NCBI GenBank assembly: GCA_963763215.1
Contig: CAVXNX010000010.1
Location: 186,001 to 250,000 of the forward strand
Length of the DNA stretch: 64,000 bases
Source: DASQZK01 sp963763215
Lineage (GTDB): Bacteria; Bacteroidota; Bacteroidia; Bacteroidales; GCA-2748055
Direction of reading: 5' to 3'
The notes under the pieces were generated by a model, which did no database searches, had not been told where the DNA came from, and saw nothing but the letters and a program-made list of their open reading frames with translations. Positions 48,601-58,386 of the stretch are shown one piece after another. The translations under genes and the position numbers were made by a program. Every line of letters starts with the position of its first letter. Positions within the stretch are counted from its first letter, which is position 1.

Positions 48601-51571
48601 ATGCTTAAACATTTTTTTCTCACTGTCTTCTTTAGCCGGTATTGACCGCCATAGCCAGGAAAAGAAAACCGTCGATTATGTCGATCCCCTGATCGGCACC
48701 CATAATTCCCGATGGATCCTTTTCCCGGCCCGTCCCTGCCCTTCGGTATGGTTAAGCTGAGTCCTGATAACCAGGAACTGGGCTGGAAAGCAGGCTATGA
48801 ATACGATATTGACAATATTGCGGGATTTAGCCATATTCATTCCTGGACCATGGCCGGGATCCTTACCATGCCACAAACGGTCCCCTGAAAACAAAACCCG
48901 GAACGGAAAAACATCCCGAAAGAGGTTACCGTTCTCAATTCAGCCATGAAAATGAAGAGGCATCTCCGGGTTATTATTCTGTATTTCTCGATGATTATGG
49001 CATGAAGGCCGAACTACAACCACTATGCGAACCGGTTACCAGCGATATACATTCCCGGAAGCCGATTCATCACGGGTGCTGATCGACCTGCTTATCCTTC
49101 TGAATACGGATATGAAATCTTCTAACCCAGATAAAAAAAGTCAACGACCATGAAATTGAAGGTGTATCCTATCAGCAAAGCCTAAGAAAAGCCAACTACA
49201 ATGATTACATCCTGCATTTCGTCATGCGTTTCAGTAAACCTTATGAACCTTTAACGGCTGGGTAAAAGAAGACATTTACCGGAATGTCGACAGTATCTCC
49301 TCGGGTTTCGGACATAAAGATGTAGGTGCCTTCGTGGAATTTGCGACCAGAAAAGGGGAACAGATCGGGTCCAGACGGGTATTTCTCTGGTCAGCACCGA
49401 ACAGGCCCGGCTGAACCTCGACACGAGAGCCAGCCCTAGGATTGGATTTTGATGCTGTCAAGGATGCCCGAAAAACCTGGAAAAACCTTCTCGGCAAAAT
49501 TGAAGTGGAAGGAGGAAGTAACAGGATAAAACGAAATTTTATACCAACCTTTACCGGGCTTATGTCGGCCGAACCACCTGGAATGATGTAAACGGCAAAT
49601 ATATCGACATGTATGAAAAGGAGCAGACCCTTCCCGACAGCATGAATGCCATATACGGAAGTGATGGTTTCTGGATCACTTTCTGGAACATCAATCAGCT
49701 CTGGGCTCTTGTTACCCCGGAATTGCCAATGACTGGGTCAAATCGTTGCTGGAAATTTGTGACAAAGGCGGATGGCTGCCCAAAGGTCCCACTGGTATTG
49801 AATATTCGGGAATTATGGTTGCATCGCATGAGATCTCTCTCATTGTCAGCGCCTATAAGAAAGGAATCCGGGATTTCGATGTAAAAAAGGCTCTGGCTGC
49901 CATGAAAAAATTGCAGACTGAACCCGGTCATCCCCATGAAGCAGGAGGATAGGTGGGGAACCACAATCTCAGATTACATGAAATACGGATTTGTTCCTGA
50001 TGAAGACGGTCCGGTTTCCAATACCCTTGAATATGCCTATGACGACTGGACTGTTGGACAGATGGCCCTGGCTCTGGGGATAAGTCAAACTATAAGTATT
50101 TTCAAAGAGGGCCTATAATTACAGGAATGTCTTCGATCCTGCGGTGGGATATATGCGCAGAAAATATGAAGACAGCACCTGGGTGAAGGATTTCAGTCCC
50201 TACGGCCAGGTGGCTTTGCTTGGTCAGGGTTATGTGGAAGGAAATGCCTGGCAGTACACCTATTTTGTACCCCATGATCTGGCAGGACTTATAAAGCTGA
50301 TGGGAAGAGGCACCTTCAATAACCGTCTTGAAGAGGGTTTTGAAAAATCAGTGCCCTATCGTTTTAATTCCGAGAATCTGGGCTCCAACAGTCTGGAAGG
50401 AATGGGCATCTTCCCTGTCAATCACGGAAATCAGCCAAATATGGAAGCGGCATATCTCTTCGACTTTTCCGGAAAGCCCTGGCTTACCCAGAAATGGGCC
50501 GTGAAATCATGAACCTTTATTATGGAGCACGCCGGAAGATGGATGGCTTGGAGATGAAGACCAGGGCCAGATGGGAGCCTGGTTCGTGATGAGTGCCATG
50601 GGACTCTTTGAGATGGATGGCGGCGCATCGGTAAAACCGGTATATGAGATTGGAAGTCCCCTTTTCGAAAAGATCACCATACACCTTGATCCCGGCTATT
50701 ACCGCGGAGGAACATTCGTCATCGAGGCCCCCGGGGTCTCGAAGGAAAACATGTATATCCAGTCGGCCACACTCAACGGCAAACCACTGGATCAGCCCTG
50801 GTTCTATCATTCCGATATTGCGGAAGGAGGCAGGCTGGTGCTTCAGATGGGAGCCAGCCCAACAAAGACTGGGGAAGCCGTCCCGAAGATGCGCCGCCCT
50901 CGATGAGCAGCCTTTTGTCGCAGGCGGAAAAAGACAGCATCATGAACTATGACAGGCAGGCGGAAGCGCTGGCGGCCTGGGACAGGGCGATGCGGGCGTA
51001 CTATTATCACCGGTGGGAGCATTTTCAGACCTTGCCCAACACAAAAGGCGAGATCATCTTCCTGGGCAACAGCATCACCGACCAGGCGGAATGGGCGGAA
51101 CTCTTCCAGAATCCCAACGTGAAAAACAGGGGTATCGGCGGTGATGATACCGACGGTGTGCTCCAGCGCCTCGATGAGGTGGTTGAATCGAAACCGGCCA
51201 AAATCTTCATCATGATCGGGACCAATGACCTGGCCTATCATAAAACCGTTGAGCATGTGGAGGAAAATTACGGGAAGATCATTGACCGCATCCGGAAGGC
51301 GTCACCCAAAACAAAAATTTACATCCAGAGCATTCTTCCCACGAACGATAAGATCCATGTTGACCGTCAGAACGCCGACATCATGAAGATCAATGCTTTC
51401 CTGCAGAAGCTTGCAAGGGAAGAGGGACTCGTGTACATCGACCTGTATAGTGATTTTGTGACCCCGGACAATGAGCTGAACCCGGAATACAGCATCGACG
51501 GCCTGCATCCCAACGGGAAAGGTTATCTGATGTGGAAGAAGAAAATTGAGAACTATGTGAACGGAAAGTGA
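48601..51571 (+). CDS. GH92 alpha-mannosidase apparently fused to an SGNH/GDSL esterase (frameshifted)
   Basis: The N-terminus (DYVDPLIGTHNS, FPGPSLPFGMVKLSPDN, NIAGFSHIHSW) and the body (YVGRTTWNDVNGKYIDMY, DGFWITFWNINQLWALVTPE, GYVEGNAWQYTYFVPHDL, LGDEDQGQMGAWFVMSAMGLFEMDGG) are GH92, calcium-dependent exo-alpha-mannosidases. The GH92 tail WGSRPEDAPPSMS then runs without a stop into an SGNH hydrolase (50903-51571): GEIIFLGNSITDQAEW (Ser), GIGGDDTDG, IMIGTNDLAYH, DGLHPNGKGY (Asp-His). The fusion depends on one base missing near 50870; otherwise the two overlap as ATGA. Many frame changes from 48.6 to 50.5 kb. Confidence 0.82.
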
Positions 51572-51615
51572 GACCCGTTATTCCTGACCTGTCGTTCCGG
51601 AAAAATTAAGAACCG

Positions 51616-53211
51616 ATGAAGGTCATCTATCCCATAGCCCTGGCTGGCCTGTGCCTGGGCATGATGCCCCGCCAAGATCCGGGTACGCCCATGGTGGATG
51701 CACAGCCCAATATCGTCTTCATCCTCGCCGATGATCTTGGTTACGGCGACGTCGGTGTTTTAAATCCCGACTCGAAGATTCCGACGCCCAACCTCGACAA
51801 GCTGGCGGGTGAAGGCATGCTGTTCACCAACGCACATGCCGCCGCCGCCGTCTGCACACCTTCGCGTTACAGTTTCCTCACCGGGAGGTACAGCTGGCGG
51901 TCGGATATGAAGATGGGGGTATCTTGGATCTGGGATCCGCCCGTCATTCGGGAAGACCGGCTGACTGTCGGAGATATGCTGAAGGCGAAAGGATACACAA
52001 CCGCCTGCATCGGCAAATGGCACCTGGGCTGGGACTGGCCCACCACCGACGGCAAGCCGGCAACAGTGCAGAACCGCGGTCTGAATGTCGATTATTCCAG
52101 GCCGATTGCTAACGGACCCATCACCCGCGGCTTCGACTTGTATTTCGGGGATGATGTTCCCAGTTTTCCACCGCATGCTTTCATCACCAATGACCGTCTC
52201 GTGATCCGGCCTACGGCATGGCTCGAGGCCGGAGGGCCGGGGGCGGAAGGAGCCATGAGCCCCGGATGGCGGTATGAGGACCTGTTGCCGGCCATCACAG
52301 AACGAGCGATTGAATTCATCACCCGGCAGACCGAGCGGCATAAGGACACTCCCTTTTTCCTGTATTTTGCCGCCAATGCCCCGCACACTCCCATCGCGCC
52401 CTCCGCTCCGTTCCAGGGAAAAACACAGGCCGGCCCGTACGGCGATTTTGTGTATGAGCTGGACTGGTACACCGGGCAGATCATCCGTACCATAGATGAG
52501 CTGGGCATCAGCGGGAAGACGCTGATCATTTTCACCAGCGACAACGGGCCGACAAACCAGGATGGCACCAACTATACGGGGAAAATCGGTTCATTGCCCG
52601 GGAGGTACGGGCATAATTCAGCCGGTACTCTCCGGGGCATCAAATCGGATGCCTGGGAAGGCGGGCACCGCGAACCCTTCATCGTGCGCTGGCCGGGACA
52701 TGTCAGGGCCGGCACGCAAAACGGCGAGCTCATTTCACAGGCCGATATGATGGCCACATTCGCCGCTCTCACCGGCGCCGATCTTCCGGGCGATGCGGCC
52801 GAAGACAGTTATAATATGCTCCCCGTCTTTCTGGGCAAAAGCACCAGACCTGTGCGACCAGCCCTGGTCACCCAGTCGGGCAACGGCATCCTGGCCATCC
52901 AAAATGCCGACTGGAAATTAATCCTCTCCTCGGGAGGCGGCGGCTCATGGACAAAGCCCAAAGGAGAACTGCCGGTGTATCGGGACAGTACGGATCAATG
53001 GGCAAACGTTCAACTGTTCCGTCTCAGCTCCGATCCAGGGGAGCATCTGAATGTGGCCTCTTCGAACCCCGCTAAAGTGGAAGAGCTGATGAAACTCCTG
53101 GCCGGATACATCGAAAAGGGAAGAAGCACGCCGGGAAAACCGCAAAAGAATGACGGACCGGCGGTCTGGCCTCAAATCGAATGGACCACGGTCTTAAAGG
53201 CTGATCCCTGA
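51616..53211 (+). CDS. Secreted type I sulfatase
   Basis: A 531-residue arylsulfatase-fold enzyme with a signal peptide (MKVIYPIALAGLCLGMM). Metal-site start NIVFILADDLGYGDVG, formylglycine motif with Cys80 in AVCTPSRYSFLTGR, GKWHLGWD, HTPIAPS and IIFTSDNGPTNQDG are all present, so it should be active after Cys80 is oxidised to formylglycine. The frame is intact. Next to GH92 and the SGNH domain it suggests a sulfated, possibly acetylated mannose-containing substrate. Linkage specificity cannot be read. Confidence 0.93.
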   Translation: MKVIYPIALAGLCLGMMPRQDPGTPMVDAQPNIVFILADDLGYGDVGVLNPDSKIPTPNLDKLAGEGMLFTNAHAAAAVCTPSRYSFLTGRYSWRSDMKMGVSWIWDPPVIREDRLTVGDMLKAKGYTTACIGKWHLGWDWPTTDGKPATVQNRGLNVDYSRPIANGPITRGFDLYFGDDVPSFPPHAFITNDRLVIRPTAWLEAGGPGAEGAMSPGWRYEDLLPAITERAIEFITRQTERHKDTPFFLYFAANAPHTPIAPSAPFQGKTQAGPYGDFVYELDWYTGQIIRTIDELGISGKTLIIFTSDNGPTNQDGTNYTGKIGSLPGRYGHNSAGTLRGIKSDAWEGGHREPFIVRWPGHVRAGTQNGELISQADMMATFAALTGADLPGDAAEDSYNMLPVFLGKSTRPVRPALVTQSGNGILAIQNADWKLILSSGGGGSWTKPKGELPVYRDSTDQWANVQLFRLSSDPGEHLNVASSNPAKVEELMKLLAGYIEKGRSTPGKPQKNDGPAVWPQIEWTTVLKADP

Positions 53212-53511
53212 ACCGGATCCGGTGAGCCGGAAAAATGACCCGTTCTCCGGAAAATATCACAATAACGGGCCCTGGAGTCTTTCGGCCGCCTGCGAACAGG
53301 GAAAATTTCTAAATTTGTATTCGATAACCTCCGGAAGAGTCCCTTGATTTACCGGCTTGTGCCGGAAATCAAAAATATTCTCTGATGGACGAATCGCTGC
53401 ATCCCGGTCAATTTTTCAGGCTGAAAAGTCAATGGCAGTTCCCGTTTCCCCATGAATGCTGATCGGGCGTTATAACCGGATAAAGTGAAGAGAAGAATTT
53501 AATATTGATCC
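53212..53511. other. Intergenic, nothing recognised
   Basis: AT-rich stretches around 53300-53350 and 53490 could hold promoter elements for the downstream genes. No operator copy and no gene seen. Confidence 0.4.
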
Positions 53512-54351
53512 ATGAAAGGCAGACTGAAGATTTTTTTTCTTTCCATTCTTCCCGGGATATTCCTGATCGGGTTCAATATCGGCACCGGAAGCGTCACAGC
53601 CATGGCAAAAGCCGACGCCAACTACGGGATGTCACTGCTTTGGACCATCTTCATCTCGTGTTTTATCACCTGGTACCTGATCAACATTTACGGAAAATTC
53701 ACCATTGTCACGGGCCACACCGCCCTCGAAGCTTTCAAAAAACATATCCATCCCGCAATGGGTATCTTTTTCATTATTGCCCTGACCATTACGGTCACCG
53801 GAAGTGTCATGGGTGTTATGGGAATCCTGGCGGATGTTTGCCACGAATGGTCGAAAACCCTGGTTGAAGGAGGCATTGCCCCGATCTATTTCGCCATTTT
53901 TTTCGTGGCCTTTGTCTACATCCTTTTTCTCAGCGGCAGGACCGCCCGGTTCGAAAAAATTATGGCGGTGATTGTCGGGATCATGGCGGCCAGCTTTCTG
54001 CTGAATTTTTTCATGATGATGCCTCCGGCAAAGGCTATTGTGTCGGGATTAATCCCCGTGATCCCAAAAGATACGGGCTCTTCCTCCGCCACCCCGGTAC
54101 TGGTGGTGGCTTCAATGGTTGGCACGACGGTATCTTCCGTCCTTTTTATCGTCAGGACAACCCTGGTCAGGGAGGCCGGATGGGATCTGAAGTCATTGAA
54201 AATACAACGCCGGGATGCGACGATCTCTGCCACGATGATGTTTGTCATCAGTGCTTCAATCATGGCATCGGCGGCCGGAACGCTGTATGTTTCAGGAATT
54301 CATCTTGAAAAAGCATCGCAGATGATTACCCTCCTGCAGCCGCTGTCGTAA
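53512..54351 (+). CDS. Nramp-family metal transporter-like protein, C-terminally truncated
   Basis: A 279-residue membrane protein with the Nramp (LeuT-fold) N-terminal two thirds: ILPGIFLIGFNIGTGSVTAMAKADANYGMSLLW (substrate-site helix 1, where classical Nramp has DPGN; here N-I-G-T-G), helices 2-7, and a helix 6-like VVASMVGTTVSSVLFIVRTTLVREAGW. It stops at LEKASQMITLLQPLS, where relatives continue with about 150 residues more. The next gene begins 12 bases later. The missing end and altered helix 1 motif suggest a deletion or an Nramp-related protein of other specificity. Confidence 0.75.
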   Translation: MKGRLKIFFLSILPGIFLIGFNIGTGSVTAMAKADANYGMSLLWTIFISCFITWYLINIYGKFTIVTGHTALEAFKKHIHPAMGIFFIIALTITVTGSVMGVMGILADVCHEWSKTLVEGGIAPIYFAIFFVAFVYILFLSGRTARFEKIMAVIVGIMAASFLLNFFMMMPPAKAIVSGLIPVIPKDTGSSSATPVLVVASMVGTTVSSVLFIVRTTLVREAGWDLKSLKIQRRDATISATMMFVISASIMASAAGTLYVSGIHLEKASQMITLLQPLS

Positions 54352-54363
54352 ATTTCAATTCAA

Positions 54364-55782
54364 ATGCGCGAATTTCAAAAAGAATACCAGGCTTATCGAA
54401 TCGCTTCGCCAACGGTTGAAGAGATCCGGAAAGTGGTCCCGTCGTATGAGGCGGTGTTGCTTTCCGTTCTGCAGTATATGATCCGGTCGTATCGGAAGGA
54501 TCCGGATTATCCCTTCATCAACACGAAAATTGACGTTTTCACGGGAGAGGCACTTCATCGTGATGTGAACGGAACGGATCTTTTTGGGATGGAAACCATC
54601 TACGGCTGGATCCAGGGCCGAGGCCTGGAAGCCGTTGGAAGGCATTATCTCTGGTTGAAAAAAACGGAGTTTATTTCTCCTGAAGAACGGGACTACTTCC
54701 AGGCTCAGTGTCTGCGGATCCTTCGTGAAGTCTCATCAACGCTCAATGCATTCCGCAAAAGAAACAATGGACGGCTCTCATTCTGGATGGATAGGGAGGG
54801 CAATGCTTTTCGCCTGGACAAAAACCATCAGAAAGAGATCTTTATTCCTGCTTCAGACGAAGCCGGATTCAGCGATCTGTTTTCTGTCAAAGGTTTGATA
54901 ATCAGCGCTTACATCCTTAAGGACGAAGGGCTTGAAGCAGAAATCAAAGCCTGGTACGGGAAGATCATGGATTGTCTCCGCCAGGGCCGCTTCCGGACAG
55001 ACCAGGAAGATTTTGATCCTAAAAACAAGGTGGCATTCATCCCGGGTAAGATATCCCACGCTCCTTGCATGATCGCCATCGGAATGTGCTTGCTTTTTTA
55101 CGAATTGTACAACGATCTCTGTTATGTCGATGATGGATTGTATCTCATCAACCAGGTATTTGGCAGGTATGTCAATGATGGCTTGAAATTTAAAACGTTC
55201 GAAAAACCGGACATGCCTGAATACATTACACCGGGCGGTGAACCCTATTTTGAAAACGGACATGTGGCGACCTTCCCGGGACACATCATGGAATTGGCCG
55301 GGTTCACGGGCAAATTTTTTCATTTGGTGAACCAACGGAAGAATGTTCCTGCGGCGCAGAGGAATGAAGTTGAACGGATCGGTTCCATGCTGCCAGGCTT
55401 TTTCATCCATAATTTCAGGCTGGGATTTAAGCCATCATACGGGATGTACAAATCCGTGTCACTGAATACGCGCAAGCCCATCAACAGTGATATGCCATGG
55501 TGGTCGCTCCCGGAAATCATCAGGGCAGCCGCCTATATTTATCCGTTATCTGCCGGACAGGAGAAAAAGGATGTTCTATCCATCCTCACAGAAGCCTCGA
55601 ATGTATTCCTTAGCCGTTACATTAACCCGGAAGTGCATTGTATGGCCTATCAGATGCTGGATGAGTACGGGAAGCCGATCCGGGTGATACCGGCCACTCC
55701 CGATGCGGACCCGGGCTATCACACGGGAATTTCGGTCCTCGATTTTATGGAAATTTGGAAAAGTCACGTCCTCGAAGCATAG
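54364..55782 (+). CDS. AGE-like (alpha/alpha)6-barrel protein, cytoplasmic
   Basis: A 472-residue intact protein without signal peptide. Motifs match the N-acylglucosamine 2-epimerase superfamily in order: METIYGWIQGRGLEAVGRHYLWL, EAGFSDLFSVKGLIISAYIL, GHVATFPGHIMELAGFTGKFF (the H-x-x-E region) and NSDMPWWSLPEIIRAAAYIY (the W-W-x-x-x-E motif), then MAYQMLDEYGKPI. Probable sugar epimerase or isomerase, perhaps mannose or ManNAc related given the locus. It follows the Nramp-like gene within 12 bases. Confidence 0.7.
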   Translation: MREFQKEYQAYRIASPTVEEIRKVVPSYEAVLLSVLQYMIRSYRKDPDYPFINTKIDVFTGEALHRDVNGTDLFGMETIYGWIQGRGLEAVGRHYLWLKKTEFISPEERDYFQAQCLRILREVSSTLNAFRKRNNGRLSFWMDREGNAFRLDKNHQKEIFIPASDEAGFSDLFSVKGLIISAYILKDEGLEAEIKAWYGKIMDCLRQGRFRTDQEDFDPKNKVAFIPGKISHAPCMIAIGMCLLFYELYNDLCYVDDGLYLINQVFGRYVNDGLKFKTFEKPDMPEYITPGGEPYFENGHVATFPGHIMELAGFTGKFFHLVNQRKNVPAAQRNEVERIGSMLPGFFIHNFRLGFKPSYGMYKSVSLNTRKPINSDMPWWSLPEIIRAAAYIYPLSAGQEKKDVLSILTEASNVFLSRYINPEVHCMAYQMLDEYGKPIRVIPATPDADPGYHTGISVLDFMEIWKSHVLEA

Positions 55783-56034
55783 CCTCTTAACTCACAAAGC
55801 AGGAAAGCAGGCAGAGGCATGCGGGTTATACCCTAGTTCAGGCCTAATAAATTCGCCTTCGCATCCGGAACAAACTTATGAATCCCGGAAACCAGGCTGC
55901 AGGTTTCCATTTCCAGGCATTCCCCGCAGGTATCGAAACCTGAAGGATCAGGCTGAAAAACGGTCAGGCCGCTCAGCATTTCGGGCCTTTAACCCTGCGA
56001 AACGGCGAAGGCGTTACGGTACAGCCAGGGATAT

Positions 56035-57150
56035 TTACCACGCCGGATCGATCAATTTCAGGGGCACCCGGATAAACCTCGGCCGGTAGATATCGGCGTT
56101 CCTGAAGTGCTCAGAAAGGTCCGAGGTGTTCATGTTATAAGAGACCAGCAATGCATCATCCTTGATAAACTCAGGGTGTGCCAGGGCATTGTAGGTGAAA
56201 ATGGTCTTGCTGCCTTCCGGAACCGGGGTATTGTACAAAAGGGTCCTGTCTCCCCAGGGACCGACCGGCGTCTTTGAAGTGTAGGCGTAAATTTCGGTGC
56301 TGAGGAAACCTTCCTGTGTGATGAGGACATATTCACCGCGAATCAATGAGACACTGAATTGTTCCGAGACATGAAATCCGCCCATTGGCGCCGCGTCGTG
56401 TGGATCATTTGACCATTCACTGCCGGTGTAGAACGCCCAGGGTTTGCCGATGTCGCCTGCCGGGTACCTGGCAGCGAACGGTTTCCCGTTGCCCGCACCA
56501 TAGATATAGGTAAAGTCCTTTCCTTCACAAATGGCGTGACCGTAATGGACGTTGTTCACCAGGCTGTAGGGAACGCGATACAGGGAATCCAAATAAATGC
56601 CGGGAAGGGAGAAGGTGGCCAGCCAGGTTCCGCGCCATTTGAATCCCCACATGCCCGTGTCGGCCTGGATAAATTCCGAGAGGAACACTTTCAGTTTTCC
56701 CTGCTCAATCAGACCGTCCCCCGGCCAAAACCAGGCTGAATCCTCGCTGAATTCCCCGGCTGCCGGATGCTCGTAGGGAAAGATCACCTCCGAGGCATCC
56801 TTCCCGTTCACCTGGTGGTAGAGGGTTCGCAGAGAATCGCCATCCTGGACCACAAAAGAGTTCCGGATATACATCGGTGTCTTCTTTTCCCGCGACCTGT
56901 CGGCGTATACCTGTCCGACAAAAGTGTCGCCAAAGATCCAAACGGTGCGTCCATCGGGAAGCCGCACGGAATAGGTTCCGTCGCCCCCGGTAAAGCCGCA
57001 GCAACTCCGTCTGAACATGTTCGTGAACATCGTATCGGGCCTGACTTCCGTCTTTCCGGTTGCGGCGGCGTTGTTCCCGTTCCTCTTAGCGGAGGATGAA
57101 CAGGATGCCAGGCTGAGTGCGATCCAGAGAACGGGCAGCAAAATTTTCAT
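56035..57150 (-). CDS. DUF4185-like beta-propeller lipoprotein
   Basis: The start is ATG57150 (MKILLPVLWIALSLASC, lipobox Cys17); an upstream in-frame ATG at 57192 would include the operator in the coding sequence. The propeller domain has CGFTGGDGTYSVRLPDGRTVWIFGDTFVGQV, SAWFWPGDGLIEQGKLKVFLSEF and FTYNALAHPEFIKDDALLVSYNMN. It is clearly paralogous to 35031-36389 but lipid-anchored instead of T9SS-sorted. Operator copy 3 lies 12 bases before the start. The frame is intact. Likely a surface glycan-binding or hydrolytic protein of the same regulon. Confidence 0.82.
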   Translation of the reverse strand: MKILLPVLWIALSLASCSSSAKRNGNNAAATGKTEVRPDTMFTNMFRRSCCGFTGGDGTYSVRLPDGRTVWIFGDTFVGQVYADRSREKKTPMYIRNSFVVQDGDSLRTLYHQVNGKDASEVIFPYEHPAAGEFSEDSAWFWPGDGLIEQGKLKVFLSEFIQADTGMWGFKWRGTWLATFSLPGIYLDSLYRVPYSLVNNVHYGHAICEGKDFTYIYGAGNGKPFAARYPAGDIGKPWAFYTGSEWSNDPHDAAPMGGFHVSEQFSVSLIRGEYVLITQEGFLSTEIYAYTSKTPVGPWGDRTLLYNTPVPEGSKTIFTYNALAHPEFIKDDALLVSYNMNTSDLSEHFRNADIYRPRFIRVPLKLIDPAW

Positions 57151-57161
57151 GACCGTTATTT

Positions 57162-57179
57162 TGTTCAAATGTATGAACA
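57162..57179. promoter_or_regulatory. Palindromic operator copy 3 (probable GntR site)
   Basis: On the minus strand TGTTCATACATTTGAACA, identical over 18 bases to copies 1 and 2, and placed 12 bases upstream of the DUF4185-like start. It marks the minus-strand gene as part of the same regulon. Confidence 0.75.
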
Positions 57180-57250
57180 TTTTGGATATCATGCAACAGA
57201 TGAGCAGGATAAGAGCGATGTTTTATGGCATTACTCCGTTCGTGGGATCA

Positions 57251-58288
57251 TCATTTCTTCATCCCGTCCCACCCCTGGGCGGTAACCGGAACCGCCTGCC
57301 CGTCACCGGTGACCAGCAGGGCGCCTTCTGAGGGATCGGTGATATTCCCGATGATGCTGATGCCTGGGAGCTTTGAGACTTTTTCGTAGTTGTCGAGCGG
57401 AACGGTGAAGAGCAGTTCATAGTCCTCGCCGCCATGCAGGGCGCAGATCATGGGTTCCATGTTGAACTGTTCCGCCATCATGGCAGTGCTGGCATCGATG
57501 GGGATCTTATCGTGGTAGATGCGGCATCCGGTGTTTGAACTTTTGCACATGTGCAGCAGTTCGGATGACAGACCGTCGGAGATGTCGATCATGGCATGGG
57601 TAACAATGCCTTCCTTACGTGAGGAGCTCCAGGATATCTGTCCGGGCCTCGGGTTTAAGCTGCCGTTCCAGGATATAATCATTTCCCGAAAGGTCGGGCT
57701 GGACGGCGCTGTCCTGTTCATAGAGCTTTTTCCCGTTCCAGGAGTTGCAATCCCATATAGGCAGCGCCCAGGTTGCCCGACACGCAGATCAGGTCGTTCA
57801 CCTTTGCCCCGCTGCGATACCGAAGATCTTCACGAGCGGCTTCACCCATGGCAGTGATGCTGATGATCAGTCCCGAAAGGGACGACACCGTATCCCCGCC
57901 AACGAGGTCGACACCGTACTTTTCGCAGGCCATGCGGATTCCGCCATAGAGTTCTTCAATGGCTTCGACTGAAAACTTGGAAGAGATGGCAAGGGAAACC
58001 GTGATCTGGGTTGGCCGGGCATTCATCGCATAGATATCGGAGAGGTTGACCATTACGGATTTATATCCCAGGTGCCGGAGGGGGGTATAAACGAGGTCGA
58101 AATGGATACCTTCGGTAAGCATGTCGGTGGTGACAACAATGCATTTACTGGCCACAGTCAATCACGGCAGCATCGTCGCCAACGCCCATGAGGGTGCTTT
58201 CATTCACAGGTTTCAGTCCTTTGGTCAGCCGGTCGATAAGCCCAAATTCGCCGATTTCCGACAAGGGGGTCGGTTTGCGCTCTGCCAT
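57251..58288 (-). CDS. thiL: Thiamine-monophosphate kinase ThiL (frameshifted)
   Basis: Phosphorylates thiamine monophosphate to the diphosphate cofactor. Starts MAERKPTPLSEIGEFGLIDRL, then LMGVGDDAAVID (metal-binding). A break near 58155 is followed by VVTTDMLTEGIHFDLVYTPLRHLGYKSVMVNLSDIYAMNARPTQ, GVDLVGGDTVSS, GNLGAAYMGLQLLEREK. Another near 57720 is followed by THAMIDISDGLSSELLHMC and LHGGEDYELLFTVP. Normal length of about 345 residues. A housekeeping gene sitting inside the glycan region; frameshifts probably technical. Confidence 0.93.
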
Positions 58289-58386
58289 GGTCGATGGATT
58301 TTTTGTTTGGGCGCGAAGTTATCACAAATCCGGGGAATAATGAAATGCCGCAAGGCGGTCTGCATGCCCGTGGATCGCGTGAAGGG

